A DNA stretch of 43,105 nt from Paracoccaceae bacterium (GCA_022824005.1 JAJEBG010000038.1:1-43105); one strand, 5' to 3'; counted from the first letter of the stretch, positions 34,871 through 43,105 are shown. Translations and numbers: made by a program. The notes: generated from the letters alone by a model not told the origin.

Positions 34871-35828
34871 CAAATTTCCTGCAGTATACGTGATGGGCTT
34901 CACCGGCACGACGGGGGGCCGGGACCTCTGCGGCGCAACGGCCGTCACCCAGCGGGCAACGGGTTCGGAACACGCAGCCGGCGGGCGGTTCGAGCGGACT
35001 TGGAATGTCGCCGGTCAGAATGATGCGATCGCGGGCCGCCGCTGGATCCGGCACTGGCACCGCCGAAAGAAGTGCCTGCGTGTACGGATGGCCTGGATCG
35101 GAATAGAGCGGGCGCGCCGGGCCAATTTCGGCGATCCGACCCAGGTACATCACGACGATCTGATCGCAGAGGTATTCCACGACCGACAGATCATGGGCGA
35201 TGAACAGCATCGTCAGATTGCGACGCTCGCGCAGTTCCAGCAGGAGATTCAGGACCTGCGCCTGAATCGAAACGTCAAGCGCCGAGACGCTTTCGTCCGC
35301 CACGACAAACTCGGGCTCCAACGCCAGTGCACGGGCGATGCCGATGCGTTGCCGCTGTCCACCCGAAAACTCGTGCGGAAAGCGGAGCATTGCGTCGGGC
35401 GACAGGCCGACCTCTTCGAGCAGCCCGGCGACCCTCTCTTTCCGTTCGGCAGACGTGCCAATGCCGTGAGCCCTTAGCCCCTCGGCGACAATGGGTCCCA
35501 CTTTCAGACGCGGGTTCAGCGACGAGACCGGATCCTGAAAAATAATCTGCATGCGCCTGCGCGCCGTTCGCAGCGCATTGGAGTCGAGCATGTTCAGGTC
35601 GGCGCCGTCAAATATCGTCTGCCCCTCGCTGGGCTCGATCAATCTCAGCAGCGTGCGTCCAAGGGTGGTCTTGCCCGATCCGCTTTCGCCCACAAGCCCG
35701 GTGATCGAGCCTCTCGGAATGTCAAAACTGACGTCACTGACCGCGTGCACCGTACCGCGAGGCGTGTGGAACCGCTTTGACAGATTGCGGATCTGCACAA
35801 GAGCGTCCCCGGCGACCGTTTCAGCCAT
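34857..35828 (-). CDS. Peptide-type ABC transporter ATP-binding protein (DppF-like)
   Basis: The second ATPase of a dipeptide/oligopeptide-type importer. Seen: Walker [21 protein letters not shown], a Q-loop IIFQDPVSSLNPRL, the ABC signature FSGGQRQRIGIARALALEPE, Walker B VVADESVSALDV and the oligo_HPY C-terminal extension with PHPYTQALLSAVPVPDP-like sequence and CVFRTRCPL. Length is about 323 residues. The start at 35828 overlaps the preceding ATPase by eight bases; an ATG four codons upstream is also possible. It works as heterodimer partner of the protein coded just upstream, on the inner face of the membrane. Confidence 0.93.
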   Translation of the reverse strand: MAETVAGDALVQIRNLSKRFHTPRGTVHAVSDVSFDIPRGSITGLVGESGSGKTTLGRTLLRLIEPSEGQTIFDGADLNMLDSNALRTARRRMQIIFQDPVSSLNPRLKVGPIVAEGLRAHGIGTSAERKERVAGLLEEVGLSPDAMLRFPHEFSGGQRQRIGIARALALEPEFVVADESVSALDVSIQAQVLNLLLELRERRNLTMLFIAHDLSVVEYLCDQIVVMYLGRIAEIGPARPLYSDPGHPYTQALLSAVPVPDPAAARDRIILTGDIPSPLEPPAGCVFRTRCPLGDGRCAAEVPAPRRAGEAHHVYCRKFDAND

Positions 35829-36816
35829 GGGATGCTCCAACAGGGTTTACGCAGGCGACGCGATGACTGTCGGCAATCTCGCGAAGGACCACCGGCGAAG
35901 CGCAGGCATCTCCTGCCCGCGCGCATCTTGGTGCGAAGGCGCATCCGCTCGGCAAGGCATGCAGCGACGGAACCGTGCCGGGGATAGGGACAAGGCGCTC
36001 CCGTTCGGCCCGTCCCGGGTCGGGAATCGAGGCCAGCAGCCCGGATGTATAGGGATGCCTGGTGGTGGAGAAAAGCGTCCGGGCATCCGCCTGCTCGACG
36101 ATCGCGCCCGCATACATCACCGCCACGTCGTCTGCCATTTCCGCGACGACGCCCATGTCATGCGTGATGAACAGGATCGACATGCCCAGATCTTCCTGAA
36201 GTCGCCGCATCAGGTCGAGAATTTGCGCCTGAATGGTCACGTCAAGCGCCGTTGTCGGCTCGTCGGCAATCAGCAGTGCCGGATTGCATACCAGCGCGAT
36301 GGCGATCATCACTCGTTGCCGCATGCCGCCGGACAATTCGTGTGGATAGGTGTTTAACCGGGTCGCGGCGGCAGGGATCTCGACCAGTTCAAGCATCTCA
36401 AGAACGCGTTTCTTCCGTGCAGCCGCATCCATGTCGGTATGCAGGATCAGCATCTCGCCGATCTGGTCGCCGATCGTGAAAAGCGGATTGAGCGACGACA
36501 TCGGTTCCTGAAAGATCATGGCGATCTCGGCCCCGCGCAATCCGCGCATTGCATCCTGTCCGGCGCTTTCGATCTGCATCTGCAAGCCGCTGCGGGTCCA
36601 GTAAGTGATTGAGCCGCCCGAGACCGACCCGTTGCGGGGCAACAGCCCCATGACCGCGAGTGCAGACACTGACTTCCCGGAGCCGCTTTCGCCCACGAGC
36701 GCCAAGGTACGTCCCTTTTGCAGGGAAAACCTCACGTCGCGCAAGGCCGTTACCGACGCCCCCTGCGAGTGGAATTCAACCTCCAGGCCGCGAACGTCGA
36801 GAACGGTCTCGTTCAT
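35821..36816 (-). CDS. Peptide-type ABC transporter ATP-binding protein (DppD-like)
   Basis: The first ATPase of the importer, 331 residues. Seen: Walker [22 protein letters not shown]-loop [14 protein letters not shown], signature [20 protein letters not shown], Walker [15 protein letters not shown]-loop [13 protein letters not shown] and the oligo_HPY tail with [18 protein letters not shown] and CAFAPRC. Known: these pairs energise DppB/DppC permeases. The ATG overlaps the stop of the amidohydrolase by four bases (ATGA), so the catabolic gene is physically built into the transporter operon. No lesion is seen. Confidence 0.93.
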   Translation of the reverse strand: MNETVLDVRGLEVEFHSQGASVTALRDVRFSLQKGRTLALVGESGSGKSVSALAVMGLLPRNGSVSGGSITYWTRSGLQMQIESAGQDAMRGLRGAEIAMIFQEPMSSLNPLFTIGDQIGEMLILHTDMDAAARKKRVLEMLELVEIPAAATRLNTYPHELSGGMRQRVMIAIALVCNPALLIADEPTTALDVTIQAQILDLMRRLQEDLGMSILFITHDMGVVAEMADDVAVMYAGAIVEQADARTLFSTTRHPYTSGLLASIPDPGRAERERLVPIPGTVPSLHALPSGCAFAPRCARAGDACASPVVLREIADSHRVACVNPVGASHG

Positions 36817-37928
36817 GTGCCTCTCCGCGACGCGGCTTCTGCTGAAGAGCCGAGAATGGTCATGCGAGGCTCGAACACCCTTGTGAACGCTGCTGTCGCC
36901 CCCCGGCTGTCGGTGGCCACAATATCGCAGTCGACAAGGTCAAACAGGGTCAGATCTGCCCGCTCTCCCGGCACCAGTCCGTTGCGCGCACCAAGTCCCA
37001 GAACCGACCGAGGACGCTCGGTCACGCCGGCAACCACCTCTTCAAAGGGCAGGCCCACGGCCAACAGCTTGGTCATCGTTGTGGCCAGGTCGTGAACCGG
37101 CCCCTCGATGTTTCGCTTGTGTAGATCTGTTGAAATCGAATACGGAAACAGGCCGTCAGCAATCGCCCTGCGTGCGGTTTCGAAGCAAAACGACGCTACG
37201 CCATGACCGATGTCCATCAGGACACCATCCTGGGCCAGACGCCTGGCCTGCGCGAAGAGCGCCGGGGTGTCCGAGATCGATCCCGCCCGTTTCCCGTTGA
37301 AGCAGTGGGTGACAATGTCACCGGGGCTGAGGATGCCGAAGACCTCGTCGATCATCGGCAATGGCTCTCCGACATGCACCATGAGCGGCAAATTCAGAAT
37401 TTGGGCCACGCGCTTGGCAATCCTTGCCGGACCAAGTCCCCAGGCGCCCGTGATCTCGCCCGACGCGCGAACCTTGATGCCGCAGATGACGTCTGCATTG
37501 GCTTCGGCCACTTCAAGCGTCCGGTCCACGTCGACGAACCTGGGATCTATCAGCTCGGGCACCCTGTTGCAGGCGACAAGCCCAATTGAACCGATGTTGA
37601 GAAAGGCCCTGATCGTTTCGGCCTGCCGTTCGATCACGTGTTCCCGCAGCCCGTGAAACGCCGCTTCGCCCGCCGATCCGGCATCCGCCATGGCGGTCAC
37701 GCCTGTCGGGCGGCCCGCTTCGGACGCGCGAACGGATATGTCCGTTCCGCCATGCCAGACATGCACGTGCAGGTCGCACCACCCGGGCGACAGATAGGCG
37801 CCGTCTGCATCGATCACGTCGGCCCGAGGATCGGGTGTTTCCGTGACCAATCCGTTCCCGTCTATGTGAATTTCCGACGAAACGGCATCAAATCCCACCG
37901 GATGGAAATTCCTGAGCGTGAGAGGCAT
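36813..37928 (-). CDS. Amidohydrolase/deacetylase (EF_0837-like metallohydrolase)
   Basis: A 371-residue binuclear metallohydrolase of the amidohydrolase superfamily, in the group annotated as amidohydrolase/deacetylase. Seen: metal ligands His54 and His56 (CDLHVHVWHGG), a probable carboxylated Lys152 (CGIKVRASG), His185 (MVHVGEP), His208 (VTHCFNG) and Asp268 (ISTDLH), the full six-ligand set. Known: relatives often stand beside SelA-like PLP enzymes, as here. It could open a ring amide or remove an N-acyl group. The ATG at 37928 is one base after the DppC stop and has AAGGA eight bases upstream. The frame extends 13 codons earlier without homology. Which amide it cuts cannot be told. Confidence 0.85.
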   Translation of the reverse strand: MPLTLRNFHPVGFDAVSSEIHIDGNGLVTETPDPRADVIDADGAYLSPGWCDLHVHVWHGGTDISVRASEAGRPTGVTAMADAGSAGEAAFHGLREHVIERQAETIRAFLNIGSIGLVACNRVPELIDPRFVDVDRTLEVAEANADVICGIKVRASGEITGAWGLGPARIAKRVAQILNLPLMVHVGEPLPMIDEVFGILSPGDIVTHCFNGKRAGSISDTPALFAQARRLAQDGVLMDIGHGVASFCFETARRAIADGLFPYSISTDLHKRNIEGPVHDLATTMTKLLAVGLPFEEVVAGVTERPRSVLGLGARNGLVPGERADLTLFDLVDCDIVATDSRGATAAFTRVFEPRMTILGSSAEAASRRGT

Positions 37929-37929
37929 G

Positions 37930-38790
37930 TCAAAGATCCTTTGCCAAGCGAGGATCAAGCGCATCACGCAAACCGTCCCCGATCAGTTGAAGTGCCAGGA
38001 CCGAGACCGAGATGGCCAGACCCGGGAAGAGAATGAGGAACAAGGCCTGGTCGAGATATTGCCGGCCTTCATTGACCATCGTGCCCCATGTCGGGGTCGA
38101 CGGGTCGATTCCCACGCCCAGAAAGCTCAGACCCGCCTCTGCCAGCATGGCATAGGCAAAGATGAATGTCGCCTGGACGATGATCGGCGAAGTGATGTTG
38201 GGCAGTACATGGCGCACCATGACCGACGGGGTCGACACGCCCAGCGCGGTTGCGGCCTCGACAAAGGGAAGTTCACGAATGACAAGCGTCGAAGCCCGGA
38301 CAATTCGGGCAATTCGCGGCGCATAGACGATGGACAGCGCGATGATCACGTTGACGGCGGACCCGCCGAGGATCGATACCAGCGCTATGGCCAGCAAGAT
38401 GTCGGGGAACGCCATCATGGCATCGACAAGACGCGACAGCGGCCCGTCAAGCCGCTGGAAAAAGCCGGCACAGAGGCCAATGACTATTCCGACAAGGGAA
38501 GAGAAGGCCGCAACGCCCAGCCCGACGCCGAGCGAAACGCGGCCGGCATACAGCAGGCGTGACGCGACATCCCTGCCGAACGCATCGGCGCCAAGCCAGT
38601 ACGTCATGCCGGGCTCGGTCAGCCGCGCGCGGACGCTCATCCGAACAGGATCATCCGGTGCCACCCAGGGCGCGCACACGCAAAGCAGGGCAACGGCTGA
38701 GAGGACGATCGTCGCAAGAAGAACGGCCCGCCGCGAAAAGAGCAGCTCGAGAAACCTTGCCTCGATTGGCGCAGAGGAGGTCCGCGACAT
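37930..38790 (-). CDS. Peptide-type ABC transporter permease (DppC-like)
   Basis: A 286-residue inner-membrane permease. Seen: an N-terminal extension with one hydrophobic helix (VLLATIVLSAVALLCVCAPW), LGADAFGRDVASRLLYAGRV (typical of DppC), several helices, and the EAA-type cytoplasmic loop EAATALGVSTPSVMVRHVLP that contacts the ATPases. Its ATG shares one base with the DppB stop (TGATG). It pairs with DppB to form the channel. The amidohydrolase begins one base past its stop. Confidence 0.93.
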   Translation of the reverse strand: MSRTSSAPIEARFLELLFSRRAVLLATIVLSAVALLCVCAPWVAPDDPVRMSVRARLTEPGMTYWLGADAFGRDVASRLLYAGRVSLGVGLGVAAFSSLVGIVIGLCAGFFQRLDGPLSRLVDAMMAFPDILLAIALVSILGGSAVNVIIALSIVYAPRIARIVRASTLVIRELPFVEAATALGVSTPSVMVRHVLPNITSPIIVQATFIFAYAMLAEAGLSFLGVGIDPSTPTWGTMVNEGRQYLDQALFLILFPGLAISVSVLALQLIGDGLRDALDPRLAKDL

Positions 38791-39731
38791 CAGTACCTCA
38801 CCCGCTTGTCGACCAGCAGGTATGCAAGGTCCGTCAGCAGATTTATCAGCACGTACAGCGAGGCGACCACAATCAGCGTTCCCTGGATGACGGGATAGTC
38901 CCGACGCAAGACAGCGCTTACCACGAGATTGCCCATTCCGGGAATGTTGAACACACGCTCGGTCACCACGGCACCGGACACCAGCAATGCAAAGGTGAGC
39001 CCGATCACCGTGATTATCGGAATCGCAGCGTTTTTCAGCGCATGGCGCAGCACGACGCGCGCTTCGCCCATGCCTTTGGACCGTGCGGTCCGGATGTAGT
39101 CCTCGCCCAGGATGTCCAGCATTGACGCGCGGGTGAAACGCAGGACAAGGGCCGAATTGACGATGCCGAGCACAATCGACGGCAACAGAAGGTGCCGCAT
39201 CCGCTCCCAGAAATCTGCATCCGGCCCGCCGTAGCCAGATGCTGGGAACCAGCCGAGGTCGGTCGCCAGATATCGCTGAAGCATGAGCCCGGTCCAGAAG
39301 CTTGGCACCGATGCGGCCAGCATGGCCGTGCTGATGGAGGCCTGATCCAGGAATGATCCACGGCGATAGGCTGCATAGTTTCCGATCGGCACGGCAATGA
39401 TCAACGCGATCGTCAGCGAAAAGAGAGAGAGGAAAACCGTCGGCTCCGCGCGGCCCAAGAGCACCTGGGTGACCGGCTGCTTGAAAAAGATCGACGTCCC
39501 CAGGTCGCCACGGACCGCGTTTCCGAGGAACTTGAGGTACTGGACAAATATCGGCTGATCGAGCCCGAGCTGCTGGCGCAGTTCAGCGGCATCCTCAGCC
39601 GTCGCCTCGGGTCCGAGCATCAGTGCGGCCGGGTCGCCCGGGGCGAGCCGGACAATGAAGAACGCTATCGTCAAGACAAGGAATATGACGACAGCCATCC
39701 CGATGAGCCGACGTGCCAGGTAGCTGCGCAT
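38790..39731 (-). CDS. Peptide-type ABC transporter permease (DppB-like)
   Basis: A 313-residue inner-membrane permease. Seen: MRSYLARRLIGMAVVIFLVL with the first helix, IAFFIVRLAPGDPAALMLG (family motif RLxPGDP), YLKFLGNAVRGDLGTS, and the EAA loop YIRTARSKGMGEARVVLRHA. The last helices lie around VVTERVFNIPGMGNLVVSAV. The ATG at 39731 follows an intercistronic hairpin behind the binding-protein gene. It pairs with DppC, to which it is translationally coupled. Length and motifs are normal. Confidence 0.93.
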   Translation of the reverse strand: MRSYLARRLIGMAVVIFLVLTIAFFIVRLAPGDPAALMLGPEATAEDAAELRQQLGLDQPIFVQYLKFLGNAVRGDLGTSIFFKQPVTQVLLGRAEPTVFLSLFSLTIALIIAVPIGNYAAYRRGSFLDQASISTAMLAASVPSFWTGLMLQRYLATDLGWFPASGYGGPDADFWERMRHLLLPSIVLGIVNSALVLRFTRASMLDILGEDYIRTARSKGMGEARVVLRHALKNAAIPIITVIGLTFALLVSGAVVTERVFNIPGMGNLVVSAVLRRDYPVIQGTLIVVASLYVLINLLTDLAYLLVDKRVRY

Positions 39732-39750
39732 GAGAGAACCCGGCGTTTTC

Positions 39751-39773
39751 GGGGGTCGGTCAGGCCGACCCCC
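39751..39773 (-). promoter_or_regulatory. Perfect hairpin between binding protein and permease genes
   Basis: GGGGGTCGG and CCGACCCCC form a 9-bp perfect GC-rich stem with a 5-base loop, 11 bases past the binding-protein stop. No T-run follows. It probably stabilises the binding-protein mRNA or reduces readthrough into the permease genes. Confidence 0.7.
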
Positions 39774-39784
39774 AGCACCTTACG

Positions 39785-41314
39785 TCAATTCACCTGTGCA
39801 TTCCAGAAGAACGGCCATGGCGTCGCCGTGACGCCGTCAAGCCCTTTCGCCGCGCCCATCAGCGCGTTGAAGCCGCCGATCTTGATGAATCCCACATCCT
39901 CAAACACCTGGTTCTGCAGCTGCGCGAACAGCTCGCGGCGGGTCCCTGAATCTGTTTCCGTCGTGAACGCGGCAAGAATCGCGTCCTTGTCCGGGTTTGA
40001 CCACCCCAGGCGCGACGTTCTTGAATAAAGACTGGTTAGGGCGGGTTCCGGCAGAAACGGCGAATGGGTGATGTAGATGTCCCAGAGCGCCGGATCGTTG
40101 CGGCGCTGGCCCAGGGTGGCCCAGTCGACCACGTCCATATGGACCTCGAACCCTGCCGCCTCGAGCGCCACCTTAGCGACTTCGGCCATCTTAAAGTGGA
40201 ACTCGTACTGGCGCGACGTCAGGATCCTGAGCGGAGTCCCGTCGTAGCCGACGCTCTGAAGCAACTCCGCCGCCCTGGCCTGGTCGTTCTGGTTGAACAT
40301 GTCGGTTCCAGCGTCGCTTCTCCACACCCAGCCCTCGGGGTACATCGGCCCGTCGACGATGAAGAAATCGTCATCGCCAAAGGCGGCGAACAGCATGTCG
40401 TCGATCGGCAGGGCGGCCTGCAGCGCCTGACGCTTGGTCCTGTCAGTCAAGAGGCCGTCCTTGTGGTTGATCGCAAAGATCGGCCAGCCGAACGGCTTCA
40501 GCAGGATCGGGTCTGCCGTGTCCGAGGACTCCAGGCGGGCAAGGCTCTCGACAGGCAATCCGTCGGCGAACGCCACTTCACCGGCCAGAAGGCTCTCCAC
40601 ACGGGTGTTGGCGTCCGGCACGGGCACGAAGCGGATCTCGTCCGGCACTTGGGTGCGCGCGCCCGCCGCGCCGTCCGACGGCTCGCTGCGCGAGGAATAG
40701 CCGTCAAAGCGCACCAGTTGCAGGTACTGGTCCGGCACATGCTCGGCGATCATGTAAGGACCGGTGCCGACAATCGTGTCGATCGTGTCGCCGATGATTT
40801 CCTCGGGATAGACCACGGCGGCGGAATTCGAGAATGCCAGCAGCGACAGGAGCGGCGAATACGGTTCGTTCATCGTTATGGTGACTTCGTGACTGCCAGT
40901 CGCCTCGAATCCGGCAACCCTGTCCGCCACGCCCTTTCCGCGCGGGGAAACCTCCAGCCAGCGATCGAGGGATGCGACCACGTCATCTGCATCCATCGTC
41001 GAGCCATCGTGGAAGGCGACGCCTTCGCGAATGCTGATCGCGTAGGTTTTCCCGTCCTCGGAAATCGTCGGCAGATCGGTCGCCAGAAGCGGCGCGATGT
41101 TCCAGCCTGAGTCGAACGTGTACAGCGTTTCGACGAAATGCTGGGTCACGATCGAGACGACATCCTTGGTGGACATCATCGGATCGAACGTATCGGCCTC
41201 GCCGATGATGGCAACGTCAATCGTCTCCGCATGTGCGGGCGCAAGCACGACGGCACCCGTCAGCAATGCGCCGAAGAGAGTTCCCTTCGCGGGGGATTTT
41301 GTCAAAGAAAACAT
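39785..41314 (-). CDS. Peptide-type ABC transporter substrate-binding protein
   Basis: A 509-residue periplasmic solute-binding protein of family SBP_bac_5 (DppA/OppA type). Seen: a signal peptide (MFSLTKSPAKGTLFGALLTG, hydrophobic stretch, cleavage after PAHA, about residue 29), the family segments EADTFDPMMSTKDVVSIVTQ and YAISIREGVAFHDGSTMDAD, and VGTGPYMIAEHVPD. There is no lipobox Cys, so it is soluble rather than a lipoprotein. Known: the family binds peptides, but also opines, nickel, sugars and other small molecules, so the ligand is open. The ATG has GGAGG upstream. It is the first gene of the eight-gene operon. Confidence 0.92.
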   Translation of the reverse strand: MFSLTKSPAKGTLFGALLTGAVVLAPAHAETIDVAIIGEADTFDPMMSTKDVVSIVTQHFVETLYTFDSGWNIAPLLATDLPTISEDGKTYAISIREGVAFHDGSTMDADDVVASLDRWLEVSPRGKGVADRVAGFEATGSHEVTITMNEPYSPLLSLLAFSNSAAVVYPEEIIGDTIDTIVGTGPYMIAEHVPDQYLQLVRFDGYSSRSEPSDGAAGARTQVPDEIRFVPVPDANTRVESLLAGEVAFADGLPVESLARLESSDTADPILLKPFGWPIFAINHKDGLLTDRTKRQALQAALPIDDMLFAAFGDDDFFIVDGPMYPEGWVWRSDAGTDMFNQNDQARAAELLQSVGYDGTPLRILTSRQYEFHFKMAEVAKVALEAAGFEVHMDVVDWATLGQRRNDPALWDIYITHSPFLPEPALTSLYSRTSRLGWSNPDKDAILAAFTTETDSGTRRELFAQLQNQVFEDVGFIKIGGFNALMGAAKGLDGVTATPWPFFWNAQVN

Positions 41315-41528
41315 TTAGACCTCCATAATTGTGTTATTCGATTCTTAAATATGGTAATGAAGGCCCCAGGCGCCGTCAAGGAAAATTCCGCCGCAGATCC
41401 AAGATGCCAAAAACATTGGGTCAGCAATTCCCGCTAGATTTTCTTTTCGTTCATTATCAGTCTGTTGCGCGGGCATCACGGATTTTCGGTAACTGCTCGG
41501 ACCATTTTTGCTTGAGTCGGGGTTGATC
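41315..41528. other. Promoter region of the transporter operon / IS66 edge
   Basis: About 210 bases between the operon and the transposase stop. The part next to the operon is AT-rich and should hold its promoter; I could not identify a convincing -35/-10 pair or an IS66 terminal repeat. Confidence 0.35.
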
Positions 41529-42866
41529 TCAAGCCATCTCTTTGGCCTTGCCCATGAGCGCGATCTGTATGGCGGTCATGGGTTTGTAGCCCATGGACTT
41601 CAGGTAGCTTGAGATGCGGCAGTAGGCGTCGGCGTATTTTGTCGATCGAAAGCAGTCCGAGACCTTCTGCTTGACCTTGGCCATTCGAATGTCGCGTTCG
41701 CTTCGGTTGTTCGTGAACGGCACTTCGGGACTTCGCGCGAACCGAAGGATTTCGGCTTCATGTCGCCTGAACGCCTCGTGCAGGTTCTCGGCGTCCGACT
41801 TCGCGATGCGGCCGCGCTTGCCCTTGATGCGGGGCGGTGGCTTCGGGAGTTCCCGCTTTCCCTTGGTAAGGATGGTCCGGTAGCGCCTTCGCAGGGCCTT
41901 GATCTCGGGCTCGACCAGCATCTTGCCCGGGTTTTCGCGCACCTTGCGGGCGGTTACCTTGAGCAGCCTCTTCATGTTCCTGGCCCAGGCATGGTTGTTG
42001 GAGTCGATGACGAACTGGAGGTCGCGCAGGAGGTGGGAGCCGCAGAACGCGTGGTCGCAGCCTTCGTAGGAGAGATAGCTGGCCCAGCGGTCGTGGACCA
42101 GGGTTCCGCGGTAGCGGGGAATGATGCCGATGTCGTCCATGGTGTCGCGGCCTCGCTTGGGATGGCGGAACGACAGCGTCAGGTCGCCGGCGCTGCAGCT
42201 GTGCAGCCAGTGGTTCTTTCCGTCGATGCGGATCGAGGTCTCGTCGGCGTGGAGGACCGGCAAGGCGAGCAGCCGCGCCGTCGCCCGTTCCTCCCATTCG
42301 GCCAGGGCCTCGTGCAGGCGCCAGATCCAGGCCAGCAGGTGCGTCGCGAAGGCGACGATCCCGTGTCCGTACTGCAGCGGGCTGGGCATCGCGTCGGGAA
42401 AGGCGCCCCGGGTCTCGGCGCCGCAGTCCGGGCAGGTCTTGATCTCGGCGTCGACATGCTCCGTGCGGACCTCGAAGACAATGTCCTTCAGCGTGCGCCT
42501 CTCGTGGCCGGAGCTGTCCACGCCGGCCATGTCCCGGCCGCAGCCGGAGCACTCGGTGACCGCCGACACCGACGTCTCGGTGACCTCGCGGACGCTGGCG
42601 TTGTCGTGGACCTGCGGGTCCGGGCCCTTGCCCTTGGCGCCGGTCTTGCTCGTTGCCGTCTCGTCGGGCGGGGTCTGGGAGCTCGGCAGGCCGGAGTTCC
42701 TCGATTCCTTGCGCGTGGTCTTCTCCATGAACACGGTCAGCATCAGCAGGCCGCTGAAGAGCACCTCGCACTCCGGGCTGACCTTGCCCTGCTCGCGGAG
42801 ATCGTGGAACCGCGTCCGGAAGGCGTCGAATTCCTCGCGCACCGAGACCGTGTTCACCGTCGGCAT
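41529..42866 (-). CDS. tnpC: IS66-family transposase TnpC, intact
   Basis: A 445-residue IS66-type transposase. Seen: an N-terminal helical part, SRNSGLPSSQTPPDETATSK (the family's KNSxxSSxPPS-like motif), a zinc ribbon with CSGCGRD and CPDCGAE, the first catalytic Asp in VLHADETSIRIDGKNHWLH, a second in LVHDRWASYLSYEGCDHAFC, and the Glu in FTNNRSERDIRMAKVKQKVS. All motifs are uninterrupted, unlike the other transposases in the window. The ATG at 42866 shares a base with the stop of the preceding frame (TGATG), so the two are coupled. I see neither tnpA nor tnpB within the window; this may be the single-gene type of IS66, or tnpA and tnpB may lie beyond the edge. Confidence 0.92.
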   Translation of the reverse strand: MPTVNTVSVREEFDAFRTRFHDLREQGKVSPECEVLFSGLLMLTVFMEKTTRKESRNSGLPSSQTPPDETATSKTGAKGKGPDPQVHDNASVREVTETSVSAVTECSGCGRDMAGVDSSGHERRTLKDIVFEVRTEHVDAEIKTCPDCGAETRGAFPDAMPSPLQYGHGIVAFATHLLAWIWRLHEALAEWEERATARLLALPVLHADETSIRIDGKNHWLHSCSAGDLTLSFRHPKRGRDTMDDIGIIPRYRGTLVHDRWASYLSYEGCDHAFCGSHLLRDLQFVIDSNNHAWARNMKRLLKVTARKVRENPGKMLVEPEIKALRRRYRTILTKGKRELPKPPPRIKGKRGRIAKSDAENLHEAFRRHEAEILRFARSPEVPFTNNRSERDIRMAKVKQKVSDCFRSTKYADAYCRISSYLKSMGYKPMTAIQIALMGKAKEMA

Positions 42867-43105
42867 CACTCCGCCTCCACGGCCATGACCGCCGCCAGCA
42901 CCGCGAGCCGCTCGCCCTCGGGCATCGCCCGGTAGCGCCGCGCCCAGCTCTCTGCGTTGCGCTTGATCCGCTGGCGGTCGGTGAAGTTCCTGCCGGCGCC
43001 GGTGTGCCAGTGAGGCCGGCCCGGCGCGAAGTTGAACCACAGCTTCTCGGTGACGACGCAGGCCTGGTTGCTGACCTGGATCTCGAAAGAGCGCCAGTCG
43101 GCCAG
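42866..43105 (-). CDS. Probable adenine DNA methylase, C-terminal part (cut by window edge)
   Basis: An open frame of 79 codons entering from the window edge and ending at TGA (42868-42866). Seen: VVTEKLWFNFAPGRPHWHTG, NFTDRQRIKRNAESWARRYR and MPEGERLAVLAAVMAVEAE. This pattern resembles the C-terminal tail of D12-class N6-adenine methylases of phages and mobile elements. Those tails carry an E-x-L-W-x-N-F motif, then an RxRIKRK helix, then LPxxERxALLAAI. The catalytic DPPY motif would lie outside the window, so I cannot confirm it. Its stop overlaps the tnpC ATG (TGATG), which makes it a probable companion gene of the IS66 element rather than a random neighbour. Confidence 0.5.
   Translation of the reverse strand: MADWRSFEIQVSNQACVVTEKLWFNFAPGRPHWHTGAGRNFTDRQRIKRNAESWARRYRAMPEGERLAVLAAVMAVEAE

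Noticed and set aside
41758-42935. Long frames on both strands opposite IS66 tnpC.
   Set aside because: Codon-shadow frames of a GC-rich gene; only the minus-strand frame has the DDE motifs.
1-43105. CRISPR arrays, rRNA genes or a prophage.
   Set aside because: No regularly spaced repeat array, no rRNA-like sequence and no phage structural genes were seen.

Overview
The window reads as alphaproteobacterial chromosome. Markers are a DUF1476 protein (the zeta-type inhibitor of the alphaproteobacterial F1Fo ATPase), a B12-dependent ribonucleotide reductase NrdJ, a Bpt-type aminoacyl-tRNA protein transferase, a TakP-like TRAP transporter and a double cold-shock-domain protein. Order-level placement is not settled from the sequence; several proteins look Rhodobacterales- or Rhodospirillales-like. 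The genome carries much insertion-sequence debris and many frameshifted genes, so it looks like a lineage in IS expansion and gene decay.

Layout. 1-3.4 kb is a small mobile-element graveyard: a broken IS630 transposase, an intact hipBA toxin-antitoxin operon, a frameshifted relaxase (DUF3363) tail and a deleted IS1380 transposase head. 3.7-25.0 kb is mostly intact core chromosome of moderate GC: GFA-family protein, P-loop ATPase, metA, bpt, a three-gene TRAP transporter, ilvBN, nrdJ, (an IS1595 relic), tRNA-Pro(TGG), DUF192, double-CSD protein, pdxH, fabI, gpt, purB and DUF1476. 25.2-30.3 kb is heavily degraded: remnants of a corrinoid-protein/DUF1638 pair on the minus strand abut remnants of a glpD/FGGY-kinase pair on the plus strand, followed by broken IS21, an unassigned transposase tail and IS1634-like transposases. 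30.4-41.3 kb is an intact, visibly GC-richer accessory block: a berberine-bridge-enzyme-like flavin oxidase, an IclR regulator and an eight-gene minus-strand operon. 41.5-43.1 kb holds an intact IS66-type transposase coupled to the tail of a probable adenine DNA methylase.

The most interesting unit is the eight-gene operon (41.3 down to 33.2 kb): peptide-type ABC binding protein, permease, permease, amidohydrolase, two ATPases, RidA-family protein and a SelA-fold PLP enzyme. Below the binding protein, neighbours overlap or are separated by a single base. The logic suggested is uptake of a small amide or cyclic compound, hydrolytic opening, PLP-dependent ammonia elimination and RidA-catalysed clearance of the enamine/imine product. 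The substrate cannot be read from sequence. Both solute-binding-protein genes in the window (TRAP dctP and the ABC gene) are followed by a perfect intercistronic hairpin.
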